Below are positions 53,205 to 63,296 of a stretch of DNA of 64,000 nt, in pieces (position 1 is the first letter of the stretch; each line of letters opens with the position of its first letter). The DNA comes from Pseudomonadales bacterium (GTDB lineage Bacteria; Pseudomonadota; Gammaproteobacteria; Pseudomonadales; Azotimanducaceae): assembly GCA_022822135.1 (NCBI GenBank), contig JAJECH010000051.1:62001-126000 (forward strand). Direction: 5' to 3'. The notes below the pieces were generated by a model, which saw only the letters and a list, made by a program, of their open reading frames with translations, was not told the origin of the DNA and did no database searches. A program made the position numbers and the translations under genes.

Positions 53205-54050
53205 ATGAACGAGTATGGATCCTCAACGGAATCTACGAAGTTGACGAACAACCGCCACCCGATGGTACGGCTTGTTCGTGACCTGAAGAGGCGACGTCAT
53301 CGAGAAGAGACCCGGTTGTTTCGAATCGAAGGACATCGTGAAATCGAGCGAGCGCTGGACGCAGAAATCAAATGTGAATTTGTCATCTACTGCGACTCAT
53401 TGCCTCGTTTTCGGAAGTGCGAAGGCACACTTAACAGAATCAAAGAACTTCGACCGGACGCGAAACTTTACGCGGCGGCATCCAGTGTTTTCGCAAACGT
53501 AAGTCAGTGGCAAAACCCTGATGGATTACTCGTGGTCGCAAGTCAACACGAACCTTCGCTTGACGACTGGGAGGCAAGCGTCAACGATGTCTATCTGGTG
53601 ATTGAAAGTGTCGAAAAACCGGGTAATCTCGGCAGCATGTTCCGCACTGTAGATGCAACAGGTTGCAGCGGAATCCTGATCTCAGATCCTGTAGTCGATC
53701 TATTCAACCCAAACGTTATTCGAGCGAGTTTAGGCACAGTCTTTACCACTCCTTGTGCGGTGGCAGACACCGCCAAGGTAATCCAATGGTTGCGAGAGAA
53801 CCAGTTTCGAATCATCTGTAGCTCTCCACAAGGATCACGCAGCTTCCTTGACGTCGAACTCGATTCCGGATGTGCGATCGTCATTGGAAGCGAGAAAGAC
53901 GGTCTCAGCAAGATGTGGTTTGAATCATGTGACGAGGTTGTCAAACTGCCAAACGAGGGTTTCGGGGACTCTATGAACGCGGCGATGACCGCAAATGCAA
54001 TGCTGTTTGAGTCATATCGTCAACGTCAATTGAGCGCGAATCTAATCTAG
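53205..54050 (+). CDS. SpoU/TrmH-family RNA 2'-O-methyltransferase
   Basis: 281 residues. An N-terminal substrate-binding domain (FRIEGHREIERALDAEI) is followed by the SPOUT knot: ESVEKPGNLGSMFRTVDATG, IGSEKDGLS and LPNEGFGDSMNAAMTANAMLFE. It probably methylates rRNA or tRNA ribose. The site is not predictable. Confidence 0.92.
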   Translation: MNEYGSSTESTKLTNNRHPMVRLVRDLKRRRHREETRLFRIEGHREIERALDAEIKCEFVIYCDSLPRFRKCEGTLNRIKELRPDAKLYAAASSVFANVSQWQNPDGLLVVASQHEPSLDDWEASVNDVYLVIESVEKPGNLGSMFRTVDATGCSGILISDPVVDLFNPNVIRASLGTVFTTPCAVADTAKVIQWLRENQFRIICSSPQGSRSFLDVELDSGCAIVIGSEKDGLSKMWFESCDEVVKLPNEGFGDSMNAAMTANAMLFESYRQRQLSANLI

Positions 54051-54059
54051 GGAATCGAA

Positions 54060-54848
54060 CTATCGGTCGTTCAACTCATTCGTAGCTTGCTTCTCCCGCA
54101 ATGCTCGCCGAACGGACCGCTTCAATCGAGTGTTCTCCACGCCGAAATCCCATATGTGGTCCTCGTTGAGTGCGTACACAAATTCGTACATCAACGGGCG
54201 TCGTCTAAATGTTTGATTGTCCGTGTCGAGTAGGAGCGCCCGCCCGTCCACATTCGCGACCCCTACGATCGCATGATGCTCTCGTTCGCGTCGATCATAA
54301 ATCACAATCACGCGCAGCTCCTCGGCCGGAATTCCAAATAACCGAAGTAACTGGTACTTTGCAGTCGCATAATCTTCGCAATCCCCGCCTCGTCGGAGGA
54401 ATTCCGATAGAGTCGACCACTCTTGTCCGACGTGAACCTTAGTTTCTCCAACTTGAACCTCGCGTCTTCGATCGTCACGGTAGCGAGAGAATCTATTGAC
54501 GTATCGATTGACCAATCGGATGCGCTGTGTACGACTCAGATCGTTTCCCCGATTGACCAAGTGATGAACGGACTTCAACCTCCCTTGACACATCGAATCA
54601 TCGATAACACATTGATTTAATTCTTCTTTTTGCTCGTTTATGCGCTGTAGTGTTTCAGACCATGAGGGTAGAGCTGTAGCAGCGCTGAGGGGTTTCACAC
54701 CGTCGTCAAACAACGCATGCAAATCCTTGTCTACACTTTGAGCATTCGTGAAAGTACAAATCGCAACTACACAGACAATGACTAGGTTTCGGGGAATTAA
54801 GGCGTCTATTCGCCTATGCCTTGTAGCGCTCGCCGTACTCATTGTCAT
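54060..54848 (-). CDS. transglutaminase-like cysteine peptidase (BTLCP, LapG-like)
   Basis: 262 residues. A signal peptide is encoded before about residue 40 (LVIVCVVAICTFTNAQ), with an unusually long basic n-region. The catalytic Cys is in RRGGDCEDYATAKYQLLR, the His in REHHAIVGV and the Asp in LLLDTDNQ. The family includes LapG, a periplasmic protease of adhesins; no LapD or adhesin gene is nearby. Its 5' end overlaps that of the divergent lipoprotein gene. Confidence 0.88.
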   Translation of the reverse strand: MTMSTASATRHRRIDALIPRNLVIVCVVAICTFTNAQSVDKDLHALFDDGVKPLSAATALPSWSETLQRINEQKEELNQCVIDDSMCQGRLKSVHHLVNRGNDLSRTQRIRLVNRYVNRFSRYRDDRRREVQVGETKVHVGQEWSTLSEFLRRGGDCEDYATAKYQLLRLFGIPAEELRVIVIYDRREREHHAIVGVANVDGRALLLDTDNQTFRRRPLMYEFVYALNEDHIWDFGVENTRLKRSVRRALREKQATNELNDR

Positions 54849-56079
54849 GGGTTGTCAACTTCTAAGTAGCGACGCGATCGTGCGTAACGCCCCGGTACAT
54901 TTGCTTGAGCATAAGGCATTCCTTGGGTTCGACGTCTCCGACGAATCGTTGTCGATTAAACCGCTCCTAACCGATGTGCAAATGCGTAATTTCGTCGATC
55001 CCGACATCCTAGAAGTAAAGAGTAGACGATATCGAGTTCATGCGCTCATGAACAAGCTAGCTGACTACGGATATTACAGCGACTACTACGATGCAGGATT
55101 GACCCTGAGTGCAAATCAAACCTTTAAACGAAAACGAGGAAACTGTCTTTCGTATACACACCTGTTCATTGCGCTTGCTCGCGAAGCAGGACTTGATGCG
55201 CGCTATGAGCTCGTGAAAGCCCCGCCTTTGTATTCGGTGTCCGATGGCATCCTCGAACACCAAGTACATATACGAAGCCGAGTTATGTGGCCCAGCGAAT
55301 TCGGTCGGTCCGTCGTCAGTAGCTTTGGGCCGCTACACGGTATCGCTCGAACTTTGGCTGCACCTCGGATCAATCTAGAGCGCTACATATCTGTCGATTT
55401 CAATGAGCGCGACATCAAGGGGTATGAAGGCACCATCGTATCGGATGATTTCGCACTCTCACTGCACTTCGCAAATAACGCAGTCGAGTATTGGAAACGT
55501 CGCGAAGAATCGAAGGCGTTTAGGTACATGGTTGAGGCGATACGTCTCGCTCCGAGATACGCCGATCATTGGGTCAATCTAGCCACTTTCTATACGCGTC
55601 GCGGACTGTCGAACGAGGCGTTATTGATCAATCGCTACGCGTTATCGCTCAACCCGCATCACGTGATCGCGTTGGCTGGCGTTGTACAACATGCGGCGAG
55701 AGGGGAAATGACCCGTGCGAAATCGCGACTTCAACGGCTTCGAAACAACAACGCGCACTATCAACTCGCATTGGCTCAGCGTTCAACAGCCAATCAAGAT
55801 TTCTCCGGTGCACTAGCTTACGTGGATCGATCGATTACGTTAGAGAAAAGAAATCATGAGTTCTTAGCGTTTAAAGCGGAGGTTTTGATTTCGCTCCAAC
55901 GCTACTCATACGCACACGAAACGCTTAGTCGCGCGATTCATCATGTAGAAGACGAACAAGAACGACAAGAATATCAACGTAAACTAAGTGAAATCGAAGA
56001 GAAAATCGTCGAAAACCAATCGAGTGAAAAAGCTATACTCGAGATGCGCACTGAATTGACCGCGAGACAGGACTCCTAA
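54778..56079 (+). CDS. lipoprotein with transglutaminase-like domain and TPR repeats
   Basis: 433 residues from ATG 54778; a GTG at 54748 is also open. The lipobox is LIVMGC (Cys 26). A transglutaminase-like part has RKRGNCLSYTHLFIALAREAGLDARYELV and HQVHIRSRV. The second half has TPR-type helices (ADHWVNLATFYTRRGLSNEALLIN). It should be outer- or inner-membrane attached. The role is unknown. It overlaps the divergent BTLCP gene by 65-71 bp or more. Confidence 0.85.
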   Translation: MTRFRGIKASIRLCLVALAVLIVMGCQLLSSDAIVRNAPVHLLEHKAFLGFDVSDESLSIKPLLTDVQMRNFVDPDILEVKSRRYRVHALMNKLADYGYYSDYYDAGLTLSANQTFKRKRGNCLSYTHLFIALAREAGLDARYELVKAPPLYSVSDGILEHQVHIRSRVMWPSEFGRSVVSSFGPLHGIARTLAAPRINLERYISVDFNERDIKGYEGTIVSDDFALSLHFANNAVEYWKRREESKAFRYMVEAIRLAPRYADHWVNLATFYTRRGLSNEALLINRYALSLNPHHVIALAGVVQHAARGEMTRAKSRLQRLRNNNAHYQLALAQRSTANQDFSGALAYVDRSITLEKRNHEFLAFKAEVLISLQRYSYAHETLSRAIHHVEDEQERQEYQRKLSEIEEKIVENQSSEKAILEMRTELTARQDS

Positions 56080-56106
56080 AATTCCGCGCGTTTGGAATCC
56101 AATACT

Positions 56107-56535
56107 ATGAGTTACGACCCAGCCAACATATTCGCTCGCATTCTCCGAGGTGAACTACCGGCTCACGTTGTTGAAGACACCGAGCACACGCTTACCTTCA
56201 TGGACATCATGCCTAAAGCTAATGGTCATGCGTTGGTAATACCCAAAGAAGACGCCAGAAATATCTATGAAGTCTCTGATGATGCTTTACACAAGCTAAT
56301 CACCCAGGTCAAACGGGTCGCAAAAGCGTCTCAACGTGCGTTTCCAGGCAACGGTATACGAGTTATCCAGTTGAACGGGTCTGAAGCAGGTCAATCAGTA
56401 TTTCATCTTCATTTTCATGTCATCCCGTCAGCCGACGGCATGAACTTCGGATTCCATGGTGATGTCGCCGCTGATGAAGCGTCTCTCGCCGAGCACGCCG
56501 AACGCCTTAAACAAGCACTAATCGAGCTCGATTAG
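56107..56535 (+). CDS. HIT-family protein
   Basis: 142 residues from ATG 56107; another ATG at 56092 is in frame. The histidine triad is HLHFHVIP near residue 100, and the N-terminal core DPANIFARILRGELPAHVV is typical. It hydrolyses nucleotide phosphoramidates or related conjugates. Confidence 0.93.
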   Translation: MSYDPANIFARILRGELPAHVVEDTEHTLTFMDIMPKANGHALVIPKEDARNIYEVSDDALHKLITQVKRVAKASQRAFPGNGIRVIQLNGSEAGQSVFHLHFHVIPSADGMNFGFHGDVAADEASLAEHAERLKQALIELD

Positions 56536-56617
56536 CGTTCAATCGCCTTTAATTAGGCAGATACTCCTGTTAACTCATTGAAATGAAAGGACTAATGTTG
56601 TCTGTATATAGACTCAC

Positions 56618-58432
56618 ATGAAGAACCGAAATATTGCGATCATCGCCCATGTTGACCATGGGAAGACGACATTAGTCGATCGTTTACTACAAGAAACCGT
56701 AATAGGCGCGCGTGAGAAACTTGAGGAGCGTGCGTTGGATAGTAACGAACTCGAACGTGAACGCGGCATAACCATTCTGTCCAAGACGACTGCGGTCGAA
56801 CACAAAGGCATACGTATCAATATCGTCGATACGCCTGGACATGCGGACTTTGGTGGTGAAGTCGAACGTGTCTTATCCATGGTAGATGCCGTGCTGCTAC
56901 TCGTAGACGCCGTCGACGGACCGATGCCGCAAACACGGTTCGTGACTTCGAAAGCGTTTGCAGAGAACTTGAATCCGTTGGTCGTTGTTAATAAAGTGGA
57001 TCGAGACGGGGCTCGCCCAGAACAGGTGGTAGAGGAGGTCTTCGATCTTTTTGATTCACTCGACTGTAGCGAAGAGCAGCTTGACTTTCCGGTTGTATAC
57101 ACGTCGGCTCTCAAGGGTCAAGCTGGTTTTGACCATGACCACCTTGAAGATTCAATGCAACCGGTGCTTGATTTGATTGTGGATCGTGTTCCAGAACCAC
57201 CGATGGTCGATGGTCCATTTCAAATGCAGGTGTGCACGCTTGACTATTCACCTTACGTTGGTGTCATCGGGATCGGTCGAGTCCAACGCGGCAGAATCGA
57301 CGCGAAAATGCCCGTACAGGTTGTCTCAAAAGATGGTTCCATTCGCAGTGCGAAACTCATGTCAATCCAAGCGAATCGAGGCTTACAGCGTGTTGACTTG
57401 GAGTCGGCTACTGCCGGTGATATCGTCTGTGTGACGGGAATCGACAATCTCGAGGTATCTGAAACGATCTGTGATGTATCGAAACCAGAAGCACTGCCTT
57501 CCTTGAGTGTTGATGAACCAACGGTTACGATGGCTTTCCACGTCAATTCGTCGCCTCTGGCGGGAACCGCGGGACGGTATCTGACGAGTCGCCATCTGAA
57601 GTCTCGATTGTTCACCGAAGCGACTCACAACGTTGCTCTTCGTGTCTCAGAAACTGATGCGGCCGACGTCTTCAACGTGAGTGGTAGAGGGGAGCTCCAC
57701 TTGTCGGTACTCATCGAAACCATGAGAAGAGAAGGCTATGAACTAGCCGTGTCGCAACCGACAGTTATTACTAGACTCGAAAACGGGGTAGTCGAAGAGC
57801 CGTTCGAAACATTGTCGTTGAGTGTTGAAATCCAGTACCAAGGCGCAGTAATGGAAATGTTGGGTGAGCGACGCGCGAGCCTTCTAGATATCGCCAACGA
57901 AGGGCAAAATCGAGTACGGTTAACCTATAGTGTAGCAACGCGTGCACTAAGTGGCTTCCGATCACTATTTGCGACGGAAACTTCGGGTACGGGGATCATG
58001 TCGTTCGGATCAGCAGGATACGCGCCTCAACAGGCCAACATCGACTTCACTCGACGAAACGGGGTATTGATCTCAAACTGTGCTGGAAAAGCGGTCGCGT
58101 ACGCACTTTTCTCGCTGCAAGAACGTGGTCAAATGTTCATCGCTCCAGGCGACGTAATTTACGAAGGTATGGTGGTAGGAATCCACAACAAATCCAGCGA
58201 TCTGGTCGTCAATCCGACGAAGGAAAAGAAACTCACCAATATACGTGCAGCTGGCAGCGACGAGAACATTCTGTTGACGCCACCTACACAACTCACGCTC
58301 GAACGAGCCATCGAGTTCATCGACAATGATGAACTGGTTGAGGTAACGCCAACTGCCGTTCGAATCCGTAAGCAAGTGCTTACCGAGAATGGAAGAAAGC
58401 AAACCGTCCGCAGATTAGCTACTAGCACTTAG
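56618..58432 (+). CDS. typA: translational GTPase TypA/BipA
   Basis: 604 residues, the normal length. G1 is AHVDHGKT (about 10-17), G3 DTPGH and G4 NKVD. The EF-G-like domains III and V and the BipA-specific C-terminal domain follow (NNKSSDLVVNPTKEKKLTNIRAAG-like region split around residue 530). It aids ribosome assembly under stress. It is a single-gene unit. Confidence 0.97.
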   Translation: MKNRNIAIIAHVDHGKTTLVDRLLQETVIGAREKLEERALDSNELERERGITILSKTTAVEHKGIRINIVDTPGHADFGGEVERVLSMVDAVLLLVDAVDGPMPQTRFVTSKAFAENLNPLVVVNKVDRDGARPEQVVEEVFDLFDSLDCSEEQLDFPVVYTSALKGQAGFDHDHLEDSMQPVLDLIVDRVPEPPMVDGPFQMQVCTLDYSPYVGVIGIGRVQRGRIDAKMPVQVVSKDGSIRSAKLMSIQANRGLQRVDLESATAGDIVCVTGIDNLEVSETICDVSKPEALPSLSVDEPTVTMAFHVNSSPLAGTAGRYLTSRHLKSRLFTEATHNVALRVSETDAADVFNVSGRGELHLSVLIETMRREGYELAVSQPTVITRLENGVVEEPFETLSLSVEIQYQGAVMEMLGERRASLLDIANEGQNRVRLTYSVATRALSGFRSLFATETSGTGIMSFGSAGYAPQQANIDFTRRNGVLISNCAGKAVAYALFSLQERGQMFIAPGDVIYEGMVVGIHNKSSDLVVNPTKEKKLTNIRAAGSDENILLTPPTQLTLERAIEFIDNDELVEVTPTAVRIRKQVLTENGRKQTVRRLATST

Positions 58433-58454
58433 TCGTGGTTGCTTTCAATCACGA
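58433..58454. terminator. hairpin after typA
   Basis: TCGTGGTTG pairs with CAATCACGA (one G-U) around CTTT, right after the typA stop. No strong U tract. Confidence 0.5.
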
Positions 58455-58609
58455 TTAGGTGAAACTAGATCGTGTTCTCTTCGTATATCAGTTACGTTTA
58501 TCTGATTGATCTAAAACGATTAAAGGTTACTATCTTCCTCTAACTGGATCGTCCGCTTTCTACCACTCTTTTCACAGTTAGGTTTTACACACCAACGTAT
58601 CCTAGCGTG

Positions 58610-61600
58610 CTAAGAAGCGTTGTCGGCTACTTTACGAGATGCGGAAGTTCCGTAACTTTGCCAAATAAGGTAAATCGCAGGCACCATTAAAAGAACCATA
58701 ACCATCGCGAAGAGAATGCCCCCGAACATTGGTGCAGCGATGCGTCGCATAACTTCGGACCCGGTTCCCGTTCCGAACATAATCGGCGTAAGTCCAATCG
58801 CAATCGTCAGCGTAGTCATCATGATAGGTCTGATGCGCTGCGACGCGCCAGTCAACACCGCTGTTCTGAGATCTTCCGTGGTCATCGTACGGTTATCAGC
58901 TAGCACACGTTGCTTCAATTGCTCATATTGAAGATTCAAGTAAGTGAGCATCAAGATACCCAATTCCGCCGCGACACCTGCGAGTGCGATGAATCCGACG
59001 CCTACGGCGACTGACAGTTCGTAGTCAAGGAGATACACTACAAGTATCCCTCCTGCTAGCGCGAAGGGTACGGTCAAGACCACGATGACGACTTCGCGGA
59101 TACGTCGGAAATTCAAGTAAATCAATAAGATGACAATGAATAACGTAATCGGTCCAATCAACATCAATCGTTGTTGTGCGCGGATCAAATACTCGTACTG
59201 ACCAGACCACGTCAAGGCATAACCGACTGGCAGAGATACGCTCGATTCAACGACTTCTTTCGCTTCCGAGACGTACGAACCCAAGTCTCGATCTACGATG
59301 TCAACGTAGAGCCAACCATTCGGGCGCGCGTTTTCGCTCTTGATCACGGGCGGTCCATCGGTAATCTCGATGTCGGCAACGTCAAGCAACGCGATGCGTG
59401 CACCTTGGGCAGTCAGGATTGGAAGCGACTTGAGGCTATCGATGGAGTCGCGGAGTCGTTGCGGATACCGCAGGTTTATCGGATACCGTGCGAGGCCGTC
59501 AATCGAAAACGAAATGTTGGTGCCACCGACGGCCGTTCGGACGACCTCCTGGATGTTCTCAATGTTCAATCCGTATCGAGCAGCCCGATCCCGATCGATA
59601 TTGACGTTGATATATCGAGCGCCTTTGACACGTTCTGAATAGACTGAAACCGTCCCGGGTATTTCAGCCAATACAGATTCGAGTTCCTGACCAATCGACT
59701 GGATTACATCAAGGTCAGGTCCCGCAATCTTGACGCCAATCGGCGTTTTAATGCCAGTCGCAAGCATGTCGATTCTCGTACGGATCGGCATGACCCATGT
59801 GTTGTTGAGACCGGGTATCTTGATCTTTGCGTTCAACTCCTCTCGTAGCGTGTCCATCGTGACGCCTTCCCGCCACTCCTCGCGCGGTCGAAGCTGCACC
59901 ATCGTTTCGATCATGGTGAGCGGCGCCGGGTCAGTAGCAGTCTCCGCGCGACCGATCTTGCCAAAAACGTTTTCGACTTCAGGAACCGTCCTGATGATCT
60001 TGTCCGTCTGCTGGAGCAATTCACGGGCTTTGTCGATCGAGATGCCGGGATAAGTGGTCGGCATATACATCAAGTCGCCTTCATCAAGCGGTGGCATGAA
60101 CTCCGACCCTATCTTGAGGATCGGCAGCGACGCACCCATCACGATGATGATGCCTAAGACGACGGTAGTTTTCGGGAAACTAACTGTGCGTCCTATGATC
60201 GGGGAGAACCAGGAGACTAATCCAGTATTTATCGGGTTGTCTGCTACTTTGCGGATTCTTCCTCGAATCAAGTAACCCATCAATACCGGCACTAAGGTAA
60301 TCGCTAGTAAAGCAGCGATCGCCATCGCATAAGTTTTCGTATAAGCCAACGGCGCAAACAGTCGCCCTTCCTGAGCTTCTAGTGTGAATACTGGGAGAAA
60401 ACTAAGGGTTATGATCAATAGAGACGTAAGCACTGGAGCTCCGATCTCGGACGAGGCTTCGCGGACAATCTCCCATCGTTGGCTCGCAGTCGCACGGTCG
60501 GTCTGTCCTAGTTCGAGGGAGAGTTTTCGGTGGGTGTTTTCAATCATGACGATTGCACCATCCACCATGGCGCCAATTGCAATCGCAATGCCGCCAAGCG
60601 ACATGATGTTCGCGTTCAGATTCTGTAATCGCATGATCACGAACGCTCCCAGAATTGCGACTGGTAGGCTCAGCAGGACCACGAGGGAAGAGCGAAAATG
60701 AAAGAGGAAAATTGCACATACGAACACAACGATGAAGAACTCTTCAACTAGGGTTACCTGTAGCGTGCTAATCGCGCGTTGAATTAGCTTCGAACGATCG
60801 TACGTCGGAACCAGTTCGACACCATCGGGTAGGCTGCCTTTCAGTTCGTTAATGCGTGTCTTGACCCGTTCGATCGTTTCTACGGCATTTTCGCCCGCTC
60901 GCATAACGACGATTCCGCCTACCACCTCGCCTTCGCCGTCGAGTTCGGCGATGCCTCGTCGCATCTGCGGCCCGATCCGAATCTCTGCGATATCAGAAAG
61001 TTGAATGGGAATACCGGTCTCGTTTACCGATATCGGAATGCGTGAGAGATGGTCGACACTTTGTACATAGCCGCTTGAACGCACCATGTATTCCGCTTCC
61101 GCAAGTTCGACGACGGATCCGCTTGCTTCTTGATTGTTACGAGCAATCGCTTGTTTGACTTGCTCCAACGTTAGTTCGAAAGCGTGCAGCCGATCAGGAT
61201 CAAGGACAACCTGATACTGTCGAACCATTCCTCCGACGGTTGCCACTTCAGATACACCTTGCACTGATTGGAGTTCGTATTTCAGAAACCAATCCTGCAG
61301 GCTGCGCAGTTGCTCTAGATCGTGCGTACCTGTTCGATCCACAAGGGCGTATGCATAGACCCAACCTACTCCTGTTGCATCGGGTCCAAGCGACGGGGTA
61401 GCGCCTTCGGGTAGTTTGGCAGCGACCTGGTTGAGGTATTCAAGGACGCGTGATCGCGCCCAATACAGATCTGTTCCGTCTTCAAATATGACGTACACAT
61501 ATGAGTCCCCGAAAAACGAATAGCCACGAACTGCAGTGGTTTTCGGAACTGAGAGCATGGCAGTGGTCAACGCGTACGTGACTTGGTCTTCTACAACACG

Positions 61601-61774
61601 TGGCGCTTGTCCGGGAAACGATGTCTTAATGATGACCTGAACATCAGAGAGGTCAGGGATAGCGTCGACCGGGGTGCGAATCGCGCTGAAAGTCCCCCAG
61701 AGCACGAGAAGCGCTGTCAGGATCACAACCAGTTGACGGTTGTTGATCGACCATCCAATGATCGCTGATATCAC
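58610..61774 (-). CDS. cusA: CusA-type heavy-metal efflux RND transporter
   Basis: 1054 residues with twelve membrane segments. The methionines for Cu(I)/Ag(I) are conserved: DLMYMPTTYPG, PLTMIETM and RIDMLATGIKTP correspond to E. coli CusA M573, M623 and M672. The proton relay has AMVDGAIVMIEN. It forms a trimer in the inner membrane and exports Cu(I) and Ag(I) through CusBC. It is the last gene of cusCBA. Confidence 0.95.
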   Translation of the reverse strand: MISAIIGWSINNRQLVVILTALLVLWGTFSAIRTPVDAIPDLSDVQVIIKTSFPGQAPRVVEDQVTYALTTAMLSVPKTTAVRGYSFFGDSYVYVIFEDGTDLYWARSRVLEYLNQVAAKLPEGATPSLGPDATGVGWVYAYALVDRTGTHDLEQLRSLQDWFLKYELQSVQGVSEVATVGGMVRQYQVVLDPDRLHAFELTLEQVKQAIARNNQEASGSVVELAEAEYMVRSSGYVQSVDHLSRIPISVNETGIPIQLSDIAEIRIGPQMRRGIAELDGEGEVVGGIVVMRAGENAVETIERVKTRINELKGSLPDGVELVPTYDRSKLIQRAISTLQVTLVEEFFIVVFVCAIFLFHFRSSLVVLLSLPVAILGAFVIMRLQNLNANIMSLGGIAIAIGAMVDGAIVMIENTHRKLSLELGQTDRATASQRWEIVREASSEIGAPVLTSLLIITLSFLPVFTLEAQEGRLFAPLAYTKTYAMAIAALLAITLVPVLMGYLIRGRIRKVADNPINTGLVSWFSPIIGRTVSFPKTTVVLGIIIVMGASLPILKIGSEFMPPLDEGDLMYMPTTYPGISIDKARELLQQTDKIIRTVPEVENVFGKIGRAETATDPAPLTMIETMVQLRPREEWREGVTMDTLREELNAKIKIPGLNNTWVMPIRTRIDMLATGIKTPIGVKIAGPDLDVIQSIGQELESVLAEIPGTVSVYSERVKGARYINVNIDRDRAARYGLNIENIQEVVRTAVGGTNISFSIDGLARYPINLRYPQRLRDSIDSLKSLPILTAQGARIALLDVADIEITDGPPVIKSENARPNGWLYVDIVDRDLGSYVSEAKEVVESSVSLPVGYALTWSGQYEYLIRAQQRLMLIGPITLFIVILLIYLNFRRIREVVIVVLTVPFALAGGILVVYLLDYELSVAVGVGFIALAGVAAELGILMLTYLNLQYEQLKQRVLADNRTMTTEDLRTAVLTGASQRIRPIMMTTLTIAIGLTPIMFGTGTGSEVMRRIAAPMFGGILFAMVMVLLMVPAIYLIWQSYGTSASRKVADNAS

Positions 61775-61838
61775 AATTCGATCATCTCAATAGAACACGA
61801 AACGCGGTCGGTCCGATGCACCGGAACGAATGAAGCTG

Positions 61839-63296
61839 CTATTGATTCGCCTCACTTATCTTGGTGATATGCACGGCCCCGCTGGGTTGCTTCTCGATCT
61901 CAAGGCGCACGCGGACCCCAATTTCAACTTCCTCTAACATCGACTGTTTCGAGACTTTCAAATTCATCGTCATGGGACGCCAACCCCAACTTTCAATCGG
62001 TCCATGTTTAACTCGTAACGTACCTTTGTCGAGATTCACGTCGAGTATTTCAGCGTCCACGTTTTCACGCGTCGTAGGATCGTTGGCGTGTTCTTCGAAC
62101 CGTGCAAGTGCTGTGTCGATATTGGATTCTGAGTCAATAAGAAACTGTCCAGACGTCACAACTCGATCTTCGACATCCAGTCCTCTTGAGATCACGGTCG
62201 TGTTACCTGACTCATAGCCAACCACGACAGGGGCTGACTTGAAGCGGCCATCCCCTAGATCTACCACAACACGATCGCTTGCGCCTCCACGAATGACTGC
62301 GGAAGTAGGAACATAGATGACATCTCCTTCACCTTCAACGATGATGCTTACACGAGCAAACATGTTTGGACGGAATAAATCCTCTTGCACTGAATAGCCG
62401 ATCCGTACCTTCAGGCTTCTAGTGCGAGGATCCATTTCTGGATAGATGTACTCAACTTGACCTTCAAATCTTCGCCCAGGTTTTGAATCGACTTCAAAGA
62501 TCACTCTTTGACCGATTTTGATCGCATCGGCATATCGCTCCATTACTTCTGCAAGAATCCATACGCGTTCAAGGTCCGCAATCGACATAACGTGAGTCGC
62601 TGGCGTCACGTAGACACCCTCACGAATTCCGAGCATCGCAACGACGCCATCTGTATCAGCAACGACCTTGACGCGCTGACTCACAGTTTTTGTACGATCG
62701 AGCTCGAGGATTTCTGGCGCAGTCATACCTAACGAAACGAGACGTTCCTGCGACGCTGCGATCAAAGGTCCTTGAGCAGATTCTTTCGCGAGGAGATACT
62801 CTTGCTGCGCATTTATCAACGTTCGAGAATAGAGCTCAAAAAGTGTTTCATCTTTCTTGACCGGATCACCTTCCGCTTTAACACTGAGCTTCTCGACCCA
62901 ACCATCAACCCGCGTGTGAATGTGCTGTAGGGCGTTTTCGTCGTACTCGACGTATCCAACCGTTTCGATCTCTCTATCGAGTCGACCGAAGTTAACCGGT
63001 TCCGAACGAACGCCAAGATTTTGTGTCACGCTCGAGTCTATTTCAACGGTGCCTGCTGCTGGTTCGGCGCCATCTGCATACACCGGCACCAAATCCATCC
63101 CCATCGGAGACTTACCAGGTCCGTCGCGACGAAAGTTAGGATCCATTGGCGCTACCCAATACAGGATCTCGGGCTGTTCGGATTCGACTTCGTCGCTCAC
63201 TAAAGAAATGAGTGAACCATCGGTGATTTCCGACAAGAGAAAACCGAGTACTGTTCCTACAAGCAATGCGGCAACAAGGTAGAGCGATTTTTTCAC
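61839..63296 (-). CDS. cusB: CusB-type periplasmic adaptor with fused CusF-like domain
   Basis: 485 residues. A signal anchor (LYLVAALLVGTVLGFLLSE) is followed by the CusB-type metal segment (YWVAPMDPNFRRDGPGKSPM) near residue 46, lipoyl and barrel domains, and a C-terminal CusF-like domain (about 415-485) with H, W and two Met in KHGPIESWGWRPMTM, spaced as H36, W44, M47 and M49 in CusF. It joins CusA to CusC and passes copper. The start overlaps cusC by 4 bp. Confidence 0.94.
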   Translation of the reverse strand: MKKSLYLVAALLVGTVLGFLLSEITDGSLISLVSDEVESEQPEILYWVAPMDPNFRRDGPGKSPMGMDLVPVYADGAEPAAGTVEIDSSVTQNLGVRSEPVNFGRLDREIETVGYVEYDENALQHIHTRVDGWVEKLSVKAEGDPVKKDETLFELYSRTLINAQQEYLLAKESAQGPLIAASQERLVSLGMTAPEILELDRTKTVSQRVKVVADTDGVVAMLGIREGVYVTPATHVMSIADLERVWILAEVMERYADAIKIGQRVIFEVDSKPGRRFEGQVEYIYPEMDPRTRSLKVRIGYSVQEDLFRPNMFARVSIIVEGEGDVIYVPTSAVIRGGASDRVVVDLGDGRFKSAPVVVGYESGNTTVISRGLDVEDRVVTSGQFLIDSESNIDTALARFEEHANDPTTRENVDAEILDVNLDKGTLRVKHGPIESWGWRPMTMNLKVSKQSMLEEVEIGVRVRLEIEKQPSGAVHITKISEANQ

